Shown: positions 5,537-9,838 of the stretch, in pieces
How positions within the stretch are numbered: the stretch's first letter is position 1
Layout: each line of letters opens with the position of its first letter
Origin: F23-B02 sp963590435
Lineage (GTDB): Bacteria; Bacillota; Clostridia; Oscillospirales; Oscillospiraceae
Direction of reading: 5' to 3'
Assembly (NCBI GenBank): GCA_963590435.1
Contig: CAVAPG010000063.1
Location: forward strand, 1-9,838
DNA length: 9,838 bases
Notes under the pieces: model-generated
What the model was told of the DNA's origin: nothing
The model's database searches: none
The model's input: only the letters and a program-made list of their open reading frames with translations
Program-made: the position numbers and the translations under genes

Positions 5537-6838
5537 ATGTCAATAAAAAACGAATTAATTCTGTCATATATCAGGGATATTGAAGCCGGATCTAAGATTT
5601 CTGTTCGCAAACTGTCCAAAGAACTTGATGTAAGCGTAGGAACAGTATACAAGGCAATTAAAGCAGCGGAGGCGCAAGGCCTTGTTATAACAAAACCCAA
5701 GTCCGGCACATTTAAAGTGGACACAGGTTTGGCGGATAAAATGGAGCCTTTAGGATTAAAAAGAATGGTGAAATTACTCGGACTTTCGCTATTAATTGAA
5801 CCTGCCGATGCCGACAGAATGATTGAACACATTATCGTATGCGATGGCAGTGAATCGCAGCTAAAAAATTCGGTGCAGAAAATACCATGCGACATTAAAA
5901 ATGCTATTTGCGTTGTCGGTGACAGACCGGATATACAGTCTCTTGTGATAGAACTTGGTGCAAATCTGCTGTTAACAGGCGGAGCAAAAGCCGCGCCTAT
6001 CGTCCTTGTTCGCGCTGAAAGCAAAGGTCTGGCAGTGATCAGCGCACTTCAGGACAGCAGAACCATATTAGCCTTTATTGAAAAAACCGGTTCATTATTC
6101 AATGACGACAAAGATGAAGCTCAGTCATGGATGAAAATGCCGCAATATTTATATTCAAATGACGTTGTTGCTGATTGGCATAAATTGTGTGAGGATATTT
6201 CAATACAGACATATCCGGTAGTTGATGAAGAGTTGAGGCTTTGCGGCTCTCTCGATGTTCCCAAAGCTTTTGCGGCAAATCCTTCACAAAGAATTTCCGG
6301 AGTTCTTCGAAACGATGATAACTGTATACATTTTGACAGCAAAACGCCAATGAAACGGATTGCCGAGGAAATGCTTCTAAACGGGAACACCGTTGCTGCA
6401 GTCACTGAAGGTGATAAAGTGAGCGGAGTGCTGGATGCAAACGATATTATGCGATATTTTGTCTTTTCCGGACAAGGCGGAGGAGTTCCGATGTTTGAAT
6501 CGTTTCTTGAAACAGCGGACGCGGCCGGTGATGAGACGGAAAATTATTATAATATCCGAGTTCCGAGCGAGCGAGAGGTGGATCCTTCTGAATTTACGCT
6601 CCCTGTTGTGCTGACTGCGGCACGACGTCATGCTTCCGCCATTCTCGGAGACGGGTGCGTAATTGAAAGCGGAACTTTTTTCGTATCAAAAACAATTGGA
6701 ATACGTGATAATCTTATGCTCTCAAGCAAATTGACGCGCAGAGGAGAGCAAGGATGTACTCTTGAGGAAGAAATATTTGACGACAGCTGTTCGTATACAA
6801 AAGCAATATTGATGTTTACGGCCAAGCAAGGAGAATAA
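5537..6838 (+). CDS. ytoI: YtoI/SpxR-type regulator: HTH, DRTGG-like, CBS pair, hotdog
   Basis: This 433-aa cytoplasmic protein is a predicted transcription regulator. Residues 1-63 are a GntR-like winged helix (KISVRKLSKELDVSVGTVYKAIK, split at about 19-42), almost the same as the N-terminus I recall for Bacillus YtoI. Residues about 75-180 are DRTGG-like (GANLLLTGGAKAAPIVL). Residues about 200-312 hold two CBS motifs (PVVDEELRLCGSLD; AAVTEGDKVSGVLDANDIM), a nucleotide-type sensor. Residues about 335-432 match the C-terminal hotdog domain of the family, a fold that commonly binds CoA esters. YtoI is about 439 aa, so length fits. Pneumococcal SpxR of this family activates spx expression. Here the neighbours are acyl-CoA genes on both sides, suggesting CoA-ester-responsive control. 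The start uses GGGAG at 5523-5527; AAGGA at 5530-5534 is too close to the ATG. Confidence 0.85.
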   Translation: MSIKNELILSYIRDIEAGSKISVRKLSKELDVSVGTVYKAIKAAEAQGLVITKPKSGTFKVDTGLADKMEPLGLKRMVKLLGLSLLIEPADADRMIEHIIVCDGSESQLKNSVQKIPCDIKNAICVVGDRPDIQSLVIELGANLLLTGGAKAAPIVLVRAESKGLAVISALQDSRTILAFIEKTGSLFNDDKDEAQSWMKMPQYLYSNDVVADWHKLCEDISIQTYPVVDEELRLCGSLDVPKAFAANPSQRISGVLRNDDNCIHFDSKTPMKRIAEEMLLNGNTVAAVTEGDKVSGVLDANDIMRYFVFSGQGGGVPMFESFLETADAAGDETENYYNIRVPSEREVDPSEFTLPVVLTAARRHASAILGDGCVIESGTFFVSKTIGIRDNLMLSSKLTRRGEQGCTLEEEIFDDSCSYTKAILMFTAKQGE

Positions 6839-6844
6839 TTGTAA

Positions 6845-7993
6845 ATGTATATGTTTAATGAGAATCAGATAAAATTAAAAAATACAGTGAGCGAGTTCGT
6901 TCACAAAGAGGTTATGCCGGGAGCGCAGGAACTTGACAGAAACGGGGTTTTTCCATCTCAGCTCATAAAGCGCTGCGGTGATCTTGGCTTTGTTGCTCCT
7001 GAGCTGATGAAAAACGGAAATTATCGAGCGTCGGATATGTGCGTTATATTTGAAGAGCTTGCAAAAGGAAACGCTTCACTGGCACTTTCTATTGTCCCAC
7101 ACTGCCTTGCGTGCGAGATAATGAATGGCGCGGCATCCGATGAACTCAGAGCAAATATTCTCGAACCGGGTTTTGAGCTCAACAAGCTCATAGCATATGC
7201 AATCAGCGAAGAAAGCGGCGGTTCTGATGTGCTTGGCATAAATACTACAGCTATTCGAGTCGGCGATGAATGGGTTATCAACGGCTCAAAATCATGGATA
7301 ACGGCGGCGGGAAAGGCTGATGGGTATTTGCTTGCCGCGCGAACCACTCTGACGGGACGCAGCAGAGATGTTAGCCTTTTTTATGTAGATGCGTCAACTG
7401 ACGGTTTGACAGCCGAGACCGGAGCACGAATGATAGGCCTCAACGGTTGCCCAACAGGACATATCACATTAGATAACTGCCACATTCCACTTGAAAATAT
7501 GATAGGTGCTGAAAATCAAGGATATTCGCTTCTTAAGCCAACGCTTCATTTCGGAAGGCTTGCGGTTTCGGCAATCGCCGCGGGTATTGCGGGCAGAGCT
7601 TTGGAGCTTGCAAATAACTATGCCACGACGACGGGCAAATATGGACGAAATCTGTCTTCTTATCAGGGAATAGCTTTCATGCTTGCTGAAATGTACGCAA
7701 AGCTTTCTGCGGCAAGATGTATGCTTTATTGCGCTGCCAACCAATATGATGCAGGAGACAATCAGACCGCGACAGATGTTGCAGCGGCAAAACTGATGAG
7801 TACGGAGCTTGCATGCGAAATATGCAAGAGCGCACGCCAAATCCACGGAGCAAATGGCCTGTCCTCCGATTTCGAGGTAGATCGTTGCTTTAGAGACGCC
7901 CAGATGCTTACAATAGCTGAAGGCACATCGGAAATATGTAAGATTATAATTTCCAATTCCGTCATTAACCATGCCGGAAGATGGAGAATTTGA
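6845..7993 (+). CDS. Acyl-CoA dehydrogenase 2, divergent paralogue
   Basis: This 382-aa protein has the whole acyl-CoA dehydrogenase fold. Signature 1 is AISEESGGSD (119-128), SWIT (150-153) fits FAD binding, and Glu359 in AEGTSEICK is the expected catalytic base. It departs from the family at normally fixed sites. The R-x(2)-FG-x-P segment (RVTFGKP in dehydrogenase 1) is TGKYGRN (263-269), losing the FAD-contacting Arg. Signature 2 has QIHGANG where G or S follows the first Gly. It may use another substrate or have altered ETF use. No ETF genes accompany it, so it probably shares EtfBA from the divergent operon. AAGGAG (6828-6833) lies in the last codons of the regulator gene, 11 bases before the ATG; the gap is 6 bases, so translation is likely coupled. 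A second ATG at 6851 is a possible alternative start. Confidence 0.92.
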   Translation: MYMFNENQIKLKNTVSEFVHKEVMPGAQELDRNGVFPSQLIKRCGDLGFVAPELMKNGNYRASDMCVIFEELAKGNASLALSIVPHCLACEIMNGAASDELRANILEPGFELNKLIAYAISEESGGSDVLGINTTAIRVGDEWVINGSKSWITAAGKADGYLLAARTTLTGRSRDVSLFYVDASTDGLTAETGARMIGLNGCPTGHITLDNCHIPLENMIGAENQGYSLLKPTLHFGRLAVSAIAAGIAGRALELANNYATTTGKYGRNLSSYQGIAFMLAEMYAKLSAARCMLYCAANQYDAGDNQTATDVAAAKLMSTELACEICKSARQIHGANGLSSDFEVDRCFRDAQMLTIAEGTSEICKIIISNSVINHAGRWRI

Positions 7994-8004
7994 TTGCTTT
8001 TGAC

Positions 8005-8046
8005 ATACAAAAATCGAAGCTGCATCAACAGCTTCGATTTTTGTAT
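8005..8046. terminator. Strong intrinsic terminator after acyl-CoA dehydrogenase 2 (symmetrical, may work both ways)
   Basis: ATACAAAAATCGAAGCTG (8005-8022) pairs perfectly with 8029-8046 over 18 bp with a 6-base loop. The A/T-rich base of the stem supplies a TTTTT run on each strand. It starts 12 bases after the stop codon. Confidence 0.85.
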
Positions 8047-8052
8047 CTCGAA

Positions 8053-8075
8053 AACCACGCGTTGGACGCGTGGTT
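8053..8075. repeat. Compact GC-rich hairpin, possible mobile-element or terminator remnant
   Basis: AACCACGCGT (8053-8062) pairs perfectly with ACGCGTGGTT (8066-8075) around a 3-base loop. On the minus strand it is followed by TTCGAG. I have an impression that similar CCACGCGT/ACGCGTGG hairpins recur in gut Clostridia, possibly at the ends of small IS200/IS605-like elements, but I cannot confirm this here. Confidence 0.45.
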
Positions 8076-8131
8076 CAAAAGAGCTTAAGCGATAAAGAGG
8101 GAATAAAAACTCCTTTTGCTTTATAATAAAA

Positions 8132-8151
8132 GTGCGGTTTGCCAACTGCAC
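8132..8151 (-). terminator. Intrinsic terminator of the 8200-9150 gene
   Basis: On the minus strand GTGCAGTT (8144-8151) pairs with AACCGCAC (8132-8139) with one mismatch and a 4-base loop, followed at once by TTTTATTATA. It lies about 48 bases after the stop of the minus-strand gene. Confidence 0.6.
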
Positions 8152-8199
8152 AAAATATATATTATATTTGCAGCCACGCAGAGCCGTGTTTTCTGTCAG

Positions 8200-9150
8200 T
8201 CATGCTCCGAATAGACGCATGACAAGCTCGCATAATGCGCTGCCCGCACCACTGAAGATAATAAGCAGAACCATGTAAAGTCCCATGCTCGTTTTGCTGA
8301 TGGAATTACGTGCGATAGAGAAATAGAAGTTAAAATGACCATGCTGGCTCTTTTCCTTGCGCTGATCCCATTGATAGGTAATCGCATTATCGCAGGAAAA
8401 GCCTTCGGGAATATAGTCGTTGTATATATTTTCTTCAAGCCGCCGTATGCAATAACATCCCTGGTCGCCTACATCATAATCCTCGTCTATCGAAAGCGAA
8501 ATCAGCGTGCGTCTGAGTTTTTGCCGATGGAACGGAACCAATCGGGTTATTTCGGGCGGAAGTGAGCGGGATTCGTTTATGCGAACGGAATAGCCGTATT
8601 TTTCATCTATCACAGGCGTCGTAATTGCTTTTCTAACCCTTTTAAGATAACTGTCTACGCACACGCGCGGTGAAAAAATTGCGTTAAGTGACTTGTGAGG
8701 GATACGGAATATAAAATAGGCTTCATCGTTGGCAAGAGAATCCTGCAACTGATCAAAATCAAGTGTGAAAAGGCTTCCGTCTGCCAATTGAGATATATTA
8801 TATTCGAGCTTTGAAATATGCACCAGGTCTACAGTCTTGCCCTGATAGGCAAGCTCCGATGTGCATTCATTTTTTTCGAAATCAATAATGCAAGCTGAGT
8901 TAAATATTGCATAAAGTACGCTTTTGTTCCAGAACATCATTGAAATGTCAGTGATTTCATCTGATGTGATGGGAAACGGAATGTAAATATTAAGCGACTT
9001 TGTGCCCTTTATTCCGCGTGCATGGACGGCAACATCAACATAGCTGTTCCCCTTTGGGTTAATCCAATCACTTATGTAAAGAGTGCTGGAATCGTCGCCG
9101 TCTATCCAAAACGCCCAGCAGTCATCTGCAAAATAGCGATTTTTGCTCAT
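8200..9150 (-). CDS. Unrecognised protein with a C-terminal membrane anchor
   Basis: I do not recognise this 316-aa protein. It has no signal peptide. It is mostly polar, with many aromatic residues and beta-like alternation in the first 130 residues (FWIDGDDSSTLYISDW; LNIYIPFPITSDEITDIS). One hydrophobic stretch near the end (GLYMVLLIIFSGAGSALCEL, about 290-309) is followed only by VMRLFGA. This suggests a cytoplasmic domain anchored by a C-terminal helix. The start at 9148-9150 is chosen because GGAGG lies seven bases upstream; the in-frame ATG six bases earlier is too close to that site, and longer forms have no ribosome binding site. A promoter at 9255-9283 and a terminator at 8132-8151 make it a single-gene unit. 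Confidence 0.75.
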   Translation of the reverse strand: MSKNRYFADDCWAFWIDGDDSSTLYISDWINPKGNSYVDVAVHARGIKGTKSLNIYIPFPITSDEITDISMMFWNKSVLYAIFNSACIIDFEKNECTSELAYQGKTVDLVHISKLEYNISQLADGSLFTLDFDQLQDSLANDEAYFIFRIPHKSLNAIFSPRVCVDSYLKRVRKAITTPVIDEKYGYSVRINESRSLPPEITRLVPFHRQKLRRTLISLSIDEDYDVGDQGCYCIRRLEENIYNDYIPEGFSCDNAITYQWDQRKEKSQHGHFNFYFSIARNSISKTSMGLYMVLLIIFSGAGSALCELVMRLFGA

Positions 9151-9254
9151 TTCCATTCCTCCACACATTTTGATGTTTTTAATTTGCTGCCGACATATGG
9201 GATAGATAATCCATACATTCGGATATCTCAACCGTTGAATTTTCTACTGAGATA

Positions 9255-9283
9255 AGTATACCAGTAAAGTTTACAATACGCAA
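9255..9283 (-). promoter_or_regulatory. Probable promoter of the 8200-9150 gene
   Basis: On the minus strand TATACT (9255-9260, 5 of 6) is preceded by TGG (extended -10). TTGCGT (9278-9283, 3 of 6) lies 17 bases upstream. The extended -10 would compensate for the weak -35. The start point would be near 9248. Confidence 0.5.
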
Positions 9284-9312
9284 TATTTTTGCACGCAGGT
9301 GCCTTGATAGAT

Positions 9313-9375
9313 AATATGAGATGAGCAAAAATCGGTGCGAGCGGGTTCGACGCATTTTTTACTTTCTCTCATATT
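9313..9375. other. 63-base nested hairpin between the bofA-like gene and the membrane-anchored protein gene
   Basis: The outer arms AATATGAGA (9313-9321) and TCTCATATT (9367-9375) are perfect complements. Inside, TGCG (9336-9339) pairs with CGCA (9351-9354), and AAAAA (9327-9331) faces TTTTTT (9355-9360) across a 4-base bulge (TCGG). It may be the transcript end of the bofA-like gene on the minus strand, a small structured RNA, or a miniature element. The rest of 9232-9429 shows no coding potential that I can support. Confidence 0.4.
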
Positions 9376-9429
9376 GTTAGAATTTATAGTAGATGATAAA
9401 TTTTAAGAAGCAACTTGCCGACGCTTGCC

Positions 9430-9696
9430 TCACATGAAGAAAATCTCAATGATAAGCAAAATGATTATGCCCGGAATGCCGAAAATTCCGGCAATGATTG
9501 CGCTCAGCCAGGTCACGCTGATTGAAAGTCCTATAAATCCGCCCAGAAAATTAAATATAAACAGCATGACAAAGCCGAGTATTGCGTTAATCAGCAGCTT
9601 GAACGCCCATTTTATTGATGTTGCAAACACTTTTATAATAAGCCAAATGAAGAATACGGCTATGATAACAGCCAGCGCAGTGTACAGTATGTCCAT
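9430..9696 (-). CDS. bofA: BofA-like inhibitor of pro-sigma-K processing
   Basis: This 88-aa, very hydrophobic protein is the right size for BofA (87 aa in B. subtilis). The C-terminal half has the family pattern FNFLGG-x-IGLSISV followed by AIIAGIFGIPGIIILLIIE, matching the Bacillus AISGILGIPGIAALVVI region I recall. There are two or three membrane segments (about 5-25, 33-55, 62-85). In Bacillus, BofA sits in the forespore outer membrane with SpoIVFA and holds the SpoIVFB protease inactive until late sporulation. GGAGG lies a few bases before the ATG. The usual upstream partner recR is not visible in the 142 bases left in the window. It implies a spore-forming ancestry. Confidence 0.82.
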   Translation of the reverse strand: MDILYTALAVIIAVFFIWLIIKVFATSIKWAFKLLINAILGFVMLFIFNFLGGFIGLSISVTWLSAIIAGIFGIPGIIILLIIEIFFM

Positions 9697-9726
9697 ATTG
9701 CCTCCGATTTTTAAGTTCTCTTTGAG

Positions 9727-9743
9727 TTATGATGCTATCATAA
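9727..9743. promoter_or_regulatory. Palindrome over the start point of the bofA-like gene
   Basis: TTATGAT (9727-9733) and ATCATAA (9737-9743) are exact complements around GCT. They overlap the -10 box and the predicted start point, so the palindrome could be an operator or a 5' hairpin. Confidence 0.35.
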
Positions 9744-9769
9744 TACATTATCAAACTCAGAATTGTCAA
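9740..9769 (-). promoter_or_regulatory. Candidate promoter of the bofA-like gene
   Basis: On the minus strand a perfect TTGACA (9764-9769) lies 18 bases from TATTAT (9740-9745, 5 of 6), placing the start near 9733. An alternative sigma-E-like reading (TGATAAT, then 15 bases, then CATAACT) overlaps it, so the sigma factor is uncertain. Confidence 0.45.
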
Positions 9770-9838
9770 ATTACTGAGCATATTGGTATAAAATGTTTCA
9801 ATATATTGATTTTTAATCAACTGTGTTATATACTGTAT

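Noticed and set aside
5437..6024. A 195-codon minus-strand open frame opposite the regulator gene
   Set aside because: It is antisense to the regulator, with no family-like motifs and no ribosome binding site; its Ser/Ile-rich composition is expected of a complementary frame.
8122..8127. TATAAT on the plus strand downstream of acyl-CoA dehydrogenase 2
   Set aside because: There is no -35 at a suitable distance and no plus-strand gene follows; the sequence is explained as the T-tract of the minus-strand terminator.
1..9838. CRISPR array, rRNA, riboswitch or prophage genes
   Set aside because: I found no regularly spaced repeats, no rRNA segments, no recognisable riboswitch core and no phage structural or integrase genes beyond the decayed IS fragments.

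Overview
The window looks like a chromosomal segment from an anaerobic, endospore-forming member of the Clostridia, possibly an uncultured gut lineage. The evidence is a BofA-type sporulation protein at the right end, strong AGGAGG-type ribosome binding sites, sigma-A-like promoters, and acyl-CoA dehydrogenase/ETF genes typical of Clostridia. I assign no species.

Left part (1-886): a mobile-element scar around a tRNA gene. The last 20 codons of an ISL3-like transposase (3-65) are followed by a perfect palindrome (68-101) and two tandem copies of an IS-end-like sequence (124-149, 159-184). Next comes a minus-strand tRNA-Gln(CUG) at 241-314 with a near-ideal promoter (328-355) and an elaborate terminator hairpin (191-239). 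A decayed DDE transposase fragment lies at 501-674, then two hairpins (728-756, 807-844).

Centre (887-5134, minus strand): a tight operon in transcription order acyl-CoA dehydrogenase 1 (4001-5134), etfB (3194-3979), etfA (2186-3181), and a CaiB-like family III CoA-transferase (887-2143). Together these would activate a carboxylic acid by CoA transfer and reduce its enoyl-CoA (or oxidise its acyl-CoA). The EtfB carries the DGDTAQxGP signature of bifurcating-type ETFs, so reduction could be coupled to ferredoxin. No CoA ligase, hydratase or transporter is present, so the substrate is unknown; a carnitine/crotonobetaine-like acid is one possibility because of the CaiB resemblance.

Divergent control region (5135-5536): opposing promoters for the two operons, inverted repeats, and three copies of the heptamer AACAGTT/AACTGTT. 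To the right (plus strand) lie a YtoI/SpxR-type regulator (HTH, DRTGG-like, CBS pair, hotdog; 5537-6838) and a second, divergent acyl-CoA dehydrogenase (6845-7993), with the latter's ribosome binding site inside the regulator's last codons. The arrangement suggests that a regulator whose hotdog domain may sense a CoA ester controls the divergent acyl-CoA module. This is the most interesting part of the window.

Right part (7994-9838): a strong terminator (8005-8046), an isolated GC-rich hairpin (8053-8075), a minus-strand gene for an unrecognised protein with a C-terminal membrane anchor (8200-9150), a 63-base nested hairpin (9313-9375), and a minus-strand bofA-like gene (9430-9696) with its promoter region.
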